Shown here one piece after another: positions 34,766 through 43,245 of a stretch of DNA of 64,000 nucleotides; position 1 is the stretch's first letter, and every line of letters starts with the position of its first letter. A program made the translations under genes and the position numbers. The notes beneath the pieces were generated by a model that saw nothing but the letters and a program-made list of their open reading frames with translations, was not told the DNA's origin and ran no database searches. The DNA lies in contig NZ_JABUFE010000001.1 in the NCBI RefSeq assembly GCF_013315265.1, forward strand, positions 124,001-188,000, written 5' to 3'. The DNA comes from Parasulfitobacter algicola (GTDB lineage: Bacteria > Pseudomonadota > Alphaproteobacteria > Rhodobacterales > Rhodobacteraceae).

Positions 34766-35486
34766 GGATGGCTCCTGCTTCAACCGGCGTCGCAATGCGC
34801 CATAGTGCAGGTGTCAAAAATCTGCTTTGAGAGGAGCCACCTCATGCAAGTTACCAAAATCGGTGTTGACCTGGCCAAGAACGTTTTCCAAGTCCATGAT
34901 ATCGCAGAGAACGACGATGTGATGTTCAACAAGCCCCCTGAGACGGGCGCAGTTTCTGCCGTTCTTTGCTAAGTTAGACCCCTGCCTGATCGGCATGGAG
35001 TCTTGCAGCAGCGCACATCACTGGGCGCGCGAACTGACTGCTCTTGGTCACGAGGTTCGGCTGATCCCACCGATGTATGTGAAGCCCTACGTGAAACGGG
35101 GTAAGTCTGACGCAATTGATGCAGAAGCAATATGCGAAGCGGTGACCCGACCCACCATGCGTTTTGTGGCGATCAAGACCGTCGAACAACAATCGCTGCT
35201 TTCGCTTCATCGGGCTCGCGATCTTTTGGTCCGCCAACGGACGCAGCTGATCAACGGCCTGCGCGGCTTGGTGGCTGAGTTCGGTGTCTACATCCCTAGA
35301 GGACTGGCCCGGGTGATTGGCTTCGCCAAATGGCGCGGGCATGATAGCCCGCAAAGCTGTAAGGGACTTGGTTTGCGGAACCCATCAGGGCCAGCGGTCA
35401 AGACCGCGCAAACAGGCCGGACACATGACTGATTTTGACAAATGCACAAATCAGATCAAAGATGTCTTGCTATGCAGGAGCCATCC
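34766..35486 (+). mobile_element. IS110/IS1111-family element remnant with internal deletion
   Basis: A 13-bp inverted repeat, GGATGGCTCCTGC (34766-34778) and GCAGGAGCCATCC (35474-35486), marks both ends. IS1111-group elements carry such subterminal repeats. The enclosed 721 bp is shorter than a full element (about 1.2-1.4 kb) and contains only the 5' part of the transposase gene, so the catalytic C-terminal half has been deleted. Confidence 0.8.
34844..35345 (+). pseudogene. IS110-family transposase, frameshifted and truncated
   Basis: The start MQVTKIGVDLAKNVFQVHD is typical of IS110/IS1111 transposases, with the first catalytic Asp of the DEDD fold in 'GVDLAK'. The frame breaks in a run of five C at 34933-34937; one base fewer restores 'LRRAQFLPFFAKLDPCLIGM'. 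It then continues through 'VKRGKSDAIDAEAICEAVTR' to 'GLARVIGFAK' and is lost at the deletion. The Ser-type C-terminal domain is absent. Confidence 0.85.
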
Positions 35487-35639
35487 ACACAGTATCATTC
35501 GCTGCATCGTGCCTGAACTGGTAAGACGCGGGACGAAACAGACCTTCGTCGCATCTGCGCCAACGGCCAGTTTTGGTGCTTTGCGACATGAACGGCATCA
35601 TCATGCTCAGAACCAACCCTCACCAGGTAGGGATCAGAT
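35487..35639. other. Short stretch between two transposon remnants
   Basis: I recognise no gene here. An open frame runs through it from the IS110 remnant side without any family resemblance. It may be the 3' end of the neighbouring IS1182-like element. Confidence 0.3.
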
Positions 35640-36110
35640 AGCTGCTATGCGGCGAAAACGGCCCTGTATCATAGGCTGTGTCCGCGATCAGGCGTTCGGG
35701 ATGTAAATCGAACCTCTCTTTGACGCGGTTCAGCATGGTCTTGGTTGATCCCACTTCAGCTTGTCGGATTGAGCGGGTCGCTTCCACGTCGACGATAACA
35801 CCGTGATCCGTGTCGATCAGATAATTGTCGGAATAGGCAACGAATGCGCTCCAAAGGCTCATCCTTGCGAGCCGCCGTCCATTGGCCTGCAGGGTCGGAA
35901 TGGAACGTGAACTTGGGGCTGCACTTCGCTGGCTGCGCCAAACGCGGTCTCATCCAGCGTGTCGAGATACTCGCGCACCGCGCGGGGCGCATCTGCGGGA
36001 TCGATGCTTGCCACCTTCCACTCTTCCTTGGGTGTCGAGTTCTGTTTGCTCGCATCTGCCTCGATCCAAACATCGCCAACCCTCCACTGAATTGCAGGAA
36101 TTGAAGCAGC
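35640..36110 (-). pseudogene. IS1182-like transposase remnant
   Basis: On the minus strand, 'NYLIDTDHGVIVDVEATRSI' and 'RFDLHPERLIADTAYDTG' (about 35650-35850) match the DDE core of IS1182/IS5-type transposases ('VDVEA', 'D.AYG'). The part upstream (about 35850-36110, 'HSDPAGQWTAARKDEPLERI') continues in another frame, so there is at least one frameshift. The N-terminal DUF772 region and the C-terminal Glu region are missing. Confidence 0.75.
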
Positions 36111-36319
36111 AGTTCAGGCCCCGATCAAGGAAGAGTTTTTCAACAAAATAAGCCCATCACAATCCCAACACCAGTGCCGAAACAATACCTCATCCCAACT
36201 GAGATCCATAAAAGCGCCCGTATAAATCTTAACATCCCCACACCTCTTACCAAAATCTGACCCCATCGCACGTGTTGACAGATCAAAATCCATCCATTTT
36301 TCATCTGGAATCACAGTTT

Positions 36320-36365
36320 TGTACAAAACTTTATGTACAAAACCCCTGTACAAAATATACAAAAC
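36320..36365. repeat. Cluster of TGTACAAAAC-like direct repeats
   Basis: Four copies, TGTACAAAAC (36320), TGTACAAAAC (36334), TGTACAAAAT (36347) and TATACAAAAC (36356), are spaced 14, 13 and 9 bp apart. The first copy is also part of the palindrome GTTTTGTACAAAAC. Such clusters can be binding sites for a regulator or replication protein, but no candidate is adjacent. Confidence 0.7.
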
Positions 36366-36388
36366 CGCGTGCGCATGGGCCCCCGGGG

Positions 36389-36415
36389 CCCCACCTCGCG
36401 CAACGGTCGGTGGGG
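36389..36415 (-). terminator. GC-rich hairpin downstream of the HIT gene
   Basis: CCCCACC (36389-36395) pairs with GGTGGGG (36409-36415) across a 13-nt loop, next to the palindromic GGGCCCCCGGGGCCCC (36378-36393). It lies 33 bp after the stop of the minus-strand HIT gene. Without a T tract it is a weak terminator candidate. The rest of 36121-36388 shows only AT-rich sequence and the short repeats; a minus-strand open frame there has no family resemblance. Confidence 0.45.
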
Positions 36416-36447
36416 TAAGGTTCAGGGTGACGTAGGGGAATTCGGGC

Positions 36448-36831
36448 CTAATCCGCGGGATTTACGATGCGCCCAAGGTCGCGGCCTGCGATGATATGGA
36501 CGTGCAGATGCGGGACTTCCTGCACCCCGTCTTCGCCCGCATTTGACAGCAACCGATAGCCGTTTCCACCCTCTCCGGGTTGCAGGTTCAGCATCTTGCA
36601 AACCTTACCTATGGTGCGGGTATAATCAACAATTTCCGCCTCGGATGCGGTCAATGCAAAGTGGTCATAACACACATATTTCCCCTTGGGGATCACCAGA
36701 ACATGGTGCGGTGCCAATGGCGTTATATCTTTAAAAACAAGGCTATGATCGGTTTCCAGCACCGTTTCATTCGGGATTTCACCCCGTAGGATTTTCGCAA
36801 AAATATTCTGATCGTCATAGGTGTAGGTCAT
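36448..36831 (-). CDS. HIT-family nucleotide-binding protein
   Basis: The protein has 127 residues. The histidine triad is 'HLHVHII' (His108, His110, His112), and the N-terminal part 'NIFAKILRGEIPNETVLETD' with 'APHHVLVIPKG' is typical of the HINT branch. These enzymes hydrolyse AMP-lysine or nucleoside phosphoramidates; the physiological substrate is unknown. It ends the minus-strand pair with the glycosyltransferase (12-bp gap). Confidence 0.92.
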   Translation of the reverse strand: MTYTYDDQNIFAKILRGEIPNETVLETDHSLVFKDITPLAPHHVLVIPKGKYVCYDHFALTASEAEIVDYTRTIGKVCKMLNLQPGEGGNGYRLLSNAGEDGVQEVPHLHVHIIAGRDLGRIVNPAD

Positions 36832-36843
36832 GAATTTTCCCCA

Positions 36844-38421
36844 TCAGTCTTTGAACAAATAATCGATTTTCGCGATCTGGTGTGCGGTGTCTTCCGACAC
36901 AGACAGAAACTGCGCCAACTGCTGCGTGTTTTCCGCGACTGACGCCGTTTCGCCCAACCGGAAGTGACTTTCAAACGCGGCATCTCGCAGCCGATCTCTC
37001 TCAAACACCACATCATTACGGATCGTCGGCAAAAGCTGCTGCAACGTCCTCTCCGGTGTCTGATCCCCCGCCAGTCCAATCCGCGCCGCATGCCCCACCA
37101 GATAATCATCCGAGAAGGTACAATCCACTTCCAGCAACCTGGTCTTGGACCGATCCGCATAGAAGTCCTGAACCAGATTGATGCTGGCAGGATCAATACA
37201 AATGACCAGACATTTTGTCTGATAGTAATCAAACAGCATTCTGATCAAAGCGCGGTTGTGACGGGTTCGTTTTTCGATTGTTTTTTCGATACCGCCCAAG
37301 TCGGGTAGCGGTGTCGCATTTTCATTGAAAACATACTTAATGGTTGGAATTGCTGCTAATTTTGCAATTTGATCCACCAAGCGTTTGGCCACATGCCACT
37401 TTTTGCACGCGACAATAAGCAATTCACGATCCCGCCCGATCGTGCTTTCGCTTTCCCAAAATCGTGTGGCATACCGCCGTCCTTCACGACCCCGGCCAGT
37501 TAAAAATGCATAAAGCCGGCGCCCTTCGTTCGAGATATCGAATGTCACGTCAGTCGCTGCATAAAGGGCCCCAAGCCGTTGTTTTAGAATAACCGCGTCG
37601 GGGCTGATTTTTCGGGCAAACAGACAATCCTGGCTAAGCAAAATATCGTAATGGTCATTATAAAAGCTAACCGGCATGCCATAGTCGGAAAACATCAGAA
37701 ACGTCAGTGTGCGATTGCGAATTTCCTGCCGTGGCACCAAGTGGCGCACAAGGGTTTGGAAAAACGTTTCATCCGGGATCCATGTGGTTTTGAAAAACCG
37801 GATCACATCGGGGCGTGTCTTGATAAAGTTTAATATAGCCTCGATGGTTTGGCGCCGCAGACACCACCACTGACTGCCGATCATCACTTGGATGTCTTCG
37901 GGAATGTCACGCGTTAGACCAAAGCGTTTTTGCAATCCATACGCTGTATAGAACCGCCGCTTTTGCGTGCGTTCATTAAAGAAATGACGATAGATCAGCC
38001 GTTCTTCCTTCATCCCGGTCTTGATCCAATTGGAGTCAAAGTAATCTAGACTTTCGATATAATCGACGTAATCGCCATTTAGAAAATCATGCGCATATTC
38101 GGCTGATTTTATGGGCATGCAATCGCCCGATAGCATGTAAAAATGTGTAGCATCTGGAAACGCCTGTTCGGCAGCGCTGACGGCATTCAGACTGGCCTGG
38201 ACAAGCGACCATTCCCCCCATCCGCATTTCAAACGTTTTTGCGTGAAAACAACATTGGAATTATCTGACAGTGCAGATTTGATTTCTTTGAAATCCGCAT
38301 CCTTTGAACGTCCATCGAAGTGAATCGATATATAATCCCCAACGGCCGTCAGGCGATTTGCCTGCGCAATAATGGCCTGCGGGTCCTTGTGGCACAGCAA
38401 TATGTACGCAATTTTTGCCAT
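36844..38421 (-). CDS. GT14-like (core-2/I-branching type) glycosyltransferase, two-domain
   Basis: The protein has 525 residues and no membrane segment. Residues 1-260 are a core-2/I-branching GlcNAc-transferase-like domain: 'IAYILLCHKDPQAIIAQANR', 'FYMLSGDCMPIKSAEYAHDF', 'IGSQWWCLRRQTIEAILNFI' and 'TWIPDETFFQTL' (conserved Trp-Ile-Pro-Asp-Glu). The C-terminal ~260 residues form a second domain of unknown function, seen in Rhodobacterales members. A related protein is encoded at 57551-59248. It is divergent from a sulfotransferase gene, suggesting joint action on a surface glycan. The sugar donor is not predictable beyond UDP-GlcNAc by analogy. Confidence 0.85.
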   Translation of the reverse strand: MAKIAYILLCHKDPQAIIAQANRLTAVGDYISIHFDGRSKDADFKEIKSALSDNSNVVFTQKRLKCGWGEWSLVQASLNAVSAAEQAFPDATHFYMLSGDCMPIKSAEYAHDFLNGDYVDYIESLDYFDSNWIKTGMKEERLIYRHFFNERTQKRRFYTAYGLQKRFGLTRDIPEDIQVMIGSQWWCLRRQTIEAILNFIKTRPDVIRFFKTTWIPDETFFQTLVRHLVPRQEIRNRTLTFLMFSDYGMPVSFYNDHYDILLSQDCLFARKISPDAVILKQRLGALYAATDVTFDISNEGRRLYAFLTGRGREGRRYATRFWESESTIGRDRELLIVACKKWHVAKRLVDQIAKLAAIPTIKYVFNENATPLPDLGGIEKTIEKRTRHNRALIRMLFDYYQTKCLVICIDPASINLVQDFYADRSKTRLLEVDCTFSDDYLVGHAARIGLAGDQTPERTLQQLLPTIRNDVVFERDRLRDAAFESHFRLGETASVAENTQQLAQFLSVSEDTAHQIAKIDYLFKD

Positions 38422-38561
38422 TTAACGCCAAACTTACTTTCTATGCTTAAGTGCTTGGCCTAATAAACATGAAGAATGATTGAATAAACAGTCAAACTCT
38501 GTTTTTTGTTTGTTGTTTAAGCCTTTGTAAAAAAACGCATCGGCTTGGAGGTGGTTAAAAA

Positions 38562-39365
38562 ATGAATTTTCCCGGTACCTGGATGACCGAAAGTGAAAGC
38601 GTGGTGTACCGCGTCGTTCCCAAATGCGCCTGTTCAACCATTGGTCAGATCATGTATTATTCGGATCATGGACAGTTTTTCGATGGTGATATTCATGACG
38701 CGAAAGATGGGTTACACAAATGGGCCCATGACGATAGCAAACCGTTGATCGCGACGAATGTACAATCGCACAAAAGCTATGCTTTTACCTGCGTCAGAAA
38801 CCCCTACACCCGCATTCTAAGTTCTTTTTTCGACAAGATTTGCGGGATACAGCGCAGCGGAAATCGTTACCGCGGAAACCTTGTTCCGATGATCGCGCAA
38901 AAGTACGGGATTGAGGTTGAAGGCGACTTTGACCAGATCAAATCCTTTCGCCGTTTTCTTTTGTTTGCACGCGATACAATTCGCTGGCGCAAGCCCATGG
39001 ATCCGGACATTCACTGGTCTGACATGTCAGGGCACATATCCACGTTCATTGTGAATGGAGGAGCATATGACAACATTTTCTGGACCGAAAAATTCAATGA
39101 CGGCATGCAAAGTGTTCTGGATGATATCGAAACGCCGCACAAAGTGACGCTGCAAGATATTCCAAGATTCAACGAAAGCGAAGGGCATGGCCCCAAAAGG
39201 GCACACCCGGTTGAAGATTACTTTGACGATCTGTCCATGCACCTTGTATATGAAATGTATAAAAAGGATTTCAGATTGTTTAAGTATGATTTTGAAGACC
39301 CATCTAATAAGATGCCCCTTGGGGAAATTGATCTGGACGAAATTCACGCCAAATTAGGCGACTAA
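38562..39365 (+). CDS. Sulfotransferase family 2-like protein
   Basis: The protein has 267 residues with no signal peptide. The PAPS 5'-phosphosulfate loop is 'VVPKCACSTIGQIMY' (residues ~16-30) and the 3'-phosphate site 'CVRNPYTRILSSFFDK' (~72-87), the layout of carbohydrate sulfotransferases (Sulfotransfer_2). It has a GGAGG ribosome-binding site. Divergent from the GT14-like gene at 38421, it probably adds sulfate to the glycan made by that enzyme. Confidence 0.85.
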   Translation: MNFPGTWMTESESVVYRVVPKCACSTIGQIMYYSDHGQFFDGDIHDAKDGLHKWAHDDSKPLIATNVQSHKSYAFTCVRNPYTRILSSFFDKICGIQRSGNRYRGNLVPMIAQKYGIEVEGDFDQIKSFRRFLLFARDTIRWRKPMDPDIHWSDMSGHISTFIVNGGAYDNIFWTEKFNDGMQSVLDDIETPHKVTLQDIPRFNESEGHGPKRAHPVEDYFDDLSMHLVYEMYKKDFRLFKYDFEDPSNKMPLGEIDLDEIHAKLGD

Positions 39366-39403
39366 ATATATTAGACGTGTGAAAGGTTCTTAGTAAAAGA
39401 CTT

Positions 39404-40030
39404 ATGTCGTCCCAATCCTTAAATAACAACTGCCCTAACTGCGGTAATGAGTTGGGCGCGCTGCTTGTCAGAACACGTATGATCGATTGCGACGCATGTG
39501 GCACGACTGTGTTCCTGCAGGATGGTGTATTTAAAAATGCAGGCCAGCGCGGTGAAATGCACGACACACAGATGTTGTTTGGCCTAAAAGATACAGTGCG
39601 TATTCTTGAGGAACGTTATTATATCGCAGGACATGTGCGGTACAGTTATGGCCGCGGCTGGTGGGATGAATTCTGGGCAGTCAAGGGTAATGGTGACGGC
39701 GTTTGGCTAAGTATCGACGAAGGTGATGTTGTGTCCCAACGCAGTTTGCCCAAACAAGACCATCCACCCGAAGACACGTTTTTATATGTCGGCGAAACGG
39801 TGACTGTCCAAGGACAACTTTTCACTGCAACTGAAGTTAGTACAGCAGAATGCATGGCCTTTCGTGGTGAATTCCCCGAAATCCTGCATGTTGGCGAGAA
39901 GTATCGTTTTATAAACTATACTAGCGAACACGGCGCACTGCTAAGTGGCGAAATCACCGATGATGATGCGCTATGGTTCATCGGAACCTGGATTGATCCG
40001 TTTGATGTTAAGAAGGATCAATCGCATTGA
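39404..40030 (+). CDS. Zinc-ribbon DUF4178 protein (first)
   Basis: The protein has 208 residues. An N-terminal zinc ribbon (CPNC at ~9 and CDAC at ~31) leads to a DUF4178 beta-domain (residues ~55-200; 'EERYYIAGHVRYSYGRGWWD', 'EFWAVKGNGDGVWLSIDEGD'). There is no membrane segment. DUF4178 proteins occur in conserved operons with DUF350 and spermidine-synthase-like proteins, as here. Function is unknown. It overlaps the next gene (TTGA) and leads a five-gene operon. Confidence 0.85.
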   Translation: MSSQSLNNNCPNCGNELGALLVRTRMIDCDACGTTVFLQDGVFKNAGQRGEMHDTQMLFGLKDTVRILEERYYIAGHVRYSYGRGWWDEFWAVKGNGDGVWLSIDEGDVVSQRSLPKQDHPPEDTFLYVGETVTVQGQLFTATEVSTAECMAFRGEFPEILHVGEKYRFINYTSEHGALLSGEITDDDALWFIGTWIDPFDVKKDQSH

Positions 40031-41295
40031 CGCGCGCTTCTGAACTGACGGCCATTAATTGCACCAACTGCGGTGCCGGTCTTGATGTGTTGGGCGGCGG
40101 GCGCGTTGTCAGCCATGTGTGTGGATACTGCGGATCGGTGCTGGATGCCCAGCACGATTACAAGGTATTGAAACAATTTACTGATATGCCGCGTCCGACC
40201 ACGCCGTTTCGAATTGGTATGTCAGGTGTGATAAACGGCGTTGAATTTACAATCATCGGTACATTGGGCAAACGCGAGGATTATCGCGGAAGAACATGGC
40301 TTTGGACCGATCATCAGCTGTTTTCGCCAACACATGGCTATGCTTGGCTGACCGTTGAAAACGGGCATTTTGTTTTCACCCGAAAAATGCGTGAACAACC
40401 TAACCAATCGTGGATCAGCAGCGATCTTGTTGAAATGTCTGACTATCCCCCGGTCGCATGGTTCAAAGGTAAATCTTACAAGTATTTTTCGACTACGACA
40501 GGCCGAACCGTCTTTGTTGAAGGTGAGTTCAATTGGCTACCAGAAGTTGGTGATCAGAATACTGCCATTGCACTGATGTCTGATGACAGCATGTTGCGTT
40601 ACGTCGACGGTAAGACTGAACGTGAAATTGAACTATCCACTTACCTGCCCTTTGAAGAAACTTGTACGGCATTTGGTCTTGAGACCGAAAATTTCCAACG
40701 TGATGTTCACCCGCTACAGCCCTTTACTGGATCCGGCAACAAAGCTTTTGTACGCAAAGTGTTTTTGGGCTTTGCCGCGATTTCTTTGTTTGCTTCCGTT
40801 ATCTTTCTGATGCTTCCGGGCACATTATTGCTGAGTGAACCAGATATACCCGATCCAAGCCTACCGCGTATTTTTGAATTCCAAATCGAAAATCCTGATC
40901 AACTGACGCAAATCAGTATCCGATCAAATGTGTCAAACAATTGGGCGGCTTATACGCTTGAATTGACCGATCCCAAAGGCGAAACAGTTTTCGATACATT
41001 TCGCCAGACATCATATTATCATGGTCGTGAGGGCGGTGAAAACTGGACCGAAGGGTCACAGCGTGCCAATATCCGGTTTCGCCCAACAGAGGCTGGGACT
41101 TATAAACTTAATCTGGATCGCGAAGACGGCAGTGTCGAAACCCGTATATCGGTCAGCGTAAGATCGAATATCACAACATCGCTGTGGACATTTCTGGCAA
41201 TGGGCTTTTTCGGAATAGCCGCGCTGTTTATTCCAAATGGCAAGACACGTCACAATAGCAAGCGTTGGGCAAAATCGGACTGGAGCGATGATTAA
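40027..41295 (+). CDS. Zinc-ribbon DUF4178 protein with extracytoplasmic domain (second)
   Basis: A protein of 422 residues with a TTG start overlapping the previous stop. A zinc ribbon (CTNC at ~10, CGYC at ~35) and a DUF4178 domain (about 55-225; 'GVINGVEFTIIGTLGKREDY', 'RTWLWTDHQLFSPTHGYAWL') are cytoplasmic. A membrane helix (~242-265), a beta-rich domain (~275-385; 'FEFQIENPDQLTQISIRSNV') and a second helix (~387-408) follow, so the beta-rich part is probably in the periplasm. This topology would let it link a cytoplasmic zinc-ribbon module with an external ligand. Confidence 0.83.
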   Translation: MTRASELTAINCTNCGAGLDVLGGGRVVSHVCGYCGSVLDAQHDYKVLKQFTDMPRPTTPFRIGMSGVINGVEFTIIGTLGKREDYRGRTWLWTDHQLFSPTHGYAWLTVENGHFVFTRKMREQPNQSWISSDLVEMSDYPPVAWFKGKSYKYFSTTTGRTVFVEGEFNWLPEVGDQNTAIALMSDDSMLRYVDGKTEREIELSTYLPFEETCTAFGLETENFQRDVHPLQPFTGSGNKAFVRKVFLGFAAISLFASVIFLMLPGTLLLSEPDIPDPSLPRIFEFQIENPDQLTQISIRSNVSNNWAAYTLELTDPKGETVFDTFRQTSYYHGREGGENWTEGSQRANIRFRPTEAGTYKLNLDREDGSVETRISVSVRSNITTSLWTFLAMGFFGIAALFIPNGKTRHNSKRWAKSDWSDD

Positions 41296-41460
41296 ATGAA
41301 CTTGTTTCGCATCATAATTCTGGCTGGCAGCACCTTTGCATTTGGCGGCGCTAGCTATTTATCCTATTCCGGCGTGTGGCGTGAAAGCCGCGATGCCGCT
41401 CAATCCGTGCGCGTTGGAAGTTCGGGCGGCGGGTACAATTCAAGCGGGCGTATCAAATGA
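41296..41460 (+). CDS. 54-residue membrane peptide with Gly/Ser tail
   Basis: MNLFRIIILAGSTFAFGGAS... is a hydrophobic helix followed by a basic stretch and the flexible end 'VGSSGGGYNSSGRIK'. The start codon follows the upstream stop with no gap and the frame ends 19 bp before the next start, so it is well embedded in the operon. The Gly/Ser-rich tail is reminiscent of the tails of YgiB/YjfM-type (DUF1190) proteins, which occur with polyamine-related genes. Homology cannot be claimed at this length. Confidence 0.72.
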   Translation: MNLFRIIILAGSTFAFGGASYLSYSGVWRESRDAAQSVRVGSSGGGYNSSGRIK

Positions 41461-41479
41461 TAGCCAAAAAGGAGAAACC

Positions 41480-41704
41480 ATGACTATTTTTGGTGCAATC
41501 GAAGTTGCTGAAATCATCAGCATGCTTTTCTATACGATTTTGGGTCTGGGCCTTCTTGGTTTATGCTGGATTGGAATTTCGGCTTTAAGCCCGTTTTCAA
41601 TCCGCAAAGAAATTGAAGAGGATCAGAATACGTCGCTGGCTGTACTGATCAGTTCGGTCTTTATTGCAATGTCCATTATCATCGCGGCCGTTATTATTTC
41701 ATGA
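41480..41704 (+). CDS. DUF350-type small membrane protein
   Basis: The protein has 74 residues and two membrane helices ('EIISMLFYTILGLGLLGLCW', 'TSLAVLISSVFIAMSIIIAA') around a charged loop with 'IRKEIEEDQNTSLAV', the conserved DUF350 core. It is preceded by AAAGGAG at 41468-41474. Its stop overlaps the start of the next gene (ATGA). DUF350 proteins accompany DUF4178 and polyamine-synthase-like genes in many bacteria; their role is unknown. Confidence 0.8.
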   Translation: MTIFGAIEVAEIISMLFYTILGLGLLGLCWIGISALSPFSIRKEIEEDQNTSLAVLISSVFIAMSIIIAAVIIS

Positions 41705-43245
41705 ACCCAGATAAAACGGTCGTTCAACCGCGCGAGCTTTGGCTGCTGGCGGCGACCTTTTTTGTTGCAGTTGCGGGACTGATCTATGAATTGATCGCCG
41801 CGACCATTTCCAGCTATCTGCTTGGCGACAGTATCCGTCAGTTCAGCTTTGTCATCGGTGTCTTTTTGACGTCAATGGGTTTTGGGGCATGGCTGTCGCG
41901 CTTTGTTTCAAACGCTTTGACGGGCTTTGTGCGTGCACAAATCGCTTTGGGCATCATCGGTGGGTTTTGTGCGCCACTACTGTTTATGACCTATGCGTTT
42001 TTTGGGGTTGTGGGATTGCCGCTTTATTCCGCTTTGATCTTAATTGGCGTTTTGTCGGGCATGGAAATCCCGCTGATTGCGCGCGTGTTAAAAGATCTGG
42101 GCGCAACCAGCTTTCGGTTCGAAAATGTTCTGACTGCTGATTATATCGGCGCTTTGGCCGCGTCGCTTCTTTTCCCGTTATTGATCATCCCGCACCTTAG
42201 CTTGATGGCTGCAAGTCTGGTCTTTGGCTGTTTGAACCTGATGGTTGCAGGTATTTCCGTCTGGCTGTTTCGCAATGAATTCAGGATCGGCACGTGGATT
42301 TTTCTGGGCACTGCGCTTTTGGCATCCTTTGCTGCACTAATCGCGTCTGAAAAACTGGTGTCCGTCGTCGATGCCAACCTGTTCGAAGATGACGTTATCC
42401 TAACAGAACGGACGCAATATCAGACCATCACCGTGACCCGCTTTCAGGATCGCACCAGGTTATTTCTGAACCATTCGATCCAATTCGACACGCTTGACGA
42501 ATACAGGTATCACGAAGCGCTTGTACATCCCGCGATGGCCTCGGCGACCAATCGCACGAATATTCTTATTCTTGGCGGTGGCGATGGAATGGCCGCGCGG
42601 GAAGTGCTGCGATATGATGATGTTGAAAGCGTCACGTTGGTCGATCTTGATCCCCGTGTAACGCAATTGTTTCGCGATAATCCACAGCTTAGTGCGCTAA
42701 ATTCCAATGCATTAAATGATCCAAGGGTAACAGTCATCAACCAAGATGCCTGGCAGTTTGCGTCACAGGATCAGGGCCAGTACGAGATGATTATCCTTGA
42801 TTTACCGGATCCAAAATCACTGGCACTATCGAAACTCTACAGTATCGAATTTTACTCAATCCTGACAGAACGCTTGTCAGCAAATGGAGTGATCGTCACG
42901 CAAGCAGGATCCCCGCTTTTTGCACGTGAAGCATTTTGGTCAATCGCAGCAACGCTGGAAAATGCGCGTAATCCAATCGCACCGGGACAAGGTTTGACCA
43001 TTCAGCCATATCACACATATGTCCCCAGTTTCGGCCAGTGGGGGTTTATCATCGCACGCAATACGCCTCTGATGAAGCCCGTTCCACAGTTTCCTGACAA
43101 TTTGCAGTTTATGACATCTGATGTTTGGAATGCCGCACAAGTCTTCAGTGCGGATACGAACGAAGTAGACGTCGATCTGAACTCGATCAGAGATCATAGA
43201 TTGATCGACTATTATGAAGCGGGTTGGAACTTTTGGTTTAGATGA
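41701..43245 (+). CDS. Membrane-anchored spermidine-synthase-like protein
   Basis: The protein has 514 residues. Residues ~10-220 contain about seven membrane helices ('AATISSYLLGDSIRQFSFVI'). Residues ~225-500 are a spermidine-synthase-type Rossmann domain: 'ILILGGGDGMAAREVLRYDD' (SAM-type site), 'VTLVDLDPRVTQLFRDN' and 'MIILDLPDPKSLALSKLYSI' (catalytic Asp region of aminopropyltransferases). The substrate may be putrescine or another amine and need not be free. Ends the operon. Confidence 0.87.
   Translation: MNPDKTVVQPRELWLLAATFFVAVAGLIYELIAATISSYLLGDSIRQFSFVIGVFLTSMGFGAWLSRFVSNALTGFVRAQIALGIIGGFCAPLLFMTYAFFGVVGLPLYSALILIGVLSGMEIPLIARVLKDLGATSFRFENVLTADYIGALAASLLFPLLIIPHLSLMAASLVFGCLNLMVAGISVWLFRNEFRIGTWIFLGTALLASFAALIASEKLVSVVDANLFEDDVILTERTQYQTITVTRFQDRTRLFLNHSIQFDTLDEYRYHEALVHPAMASATNRTNILILGGGDGMAAREVLRYDDVESVTLVDLDPRVTQLFRDNPQLSALNSNALNDPRVTVINQDAWQFASQDQGQYEMIILDLPDPKSLALSKLYSIEFYSILTERLSANGVIVTQAGSPLFAREAFWSIAATLENARNPIAPGQGLTIQPYHTYVPSFGQWGFIIARNTPLMKPVPQFPDNLQFMTSDVWNAAQVFSADTNEVDVDLNSIRDHRLIDYYEAGWNFWFR

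Noticed and set aside
36114-36362. Minus-strand open frame of 82 codons between IS remnants and the HIT gene
   Set aside because: It begins at a TTG inside the TGTACAAAAC repeat cluster, ends in the transposon debris and matches no family I know. A real C-terminal fragment cannot be excluded.
40027-41295. Second DUF4178 protein as a zinc-ribbon transcription factor
   Set aside because: It has two membrane helices and an external beta-rich domain, so a DNA-binding role is unlikely.
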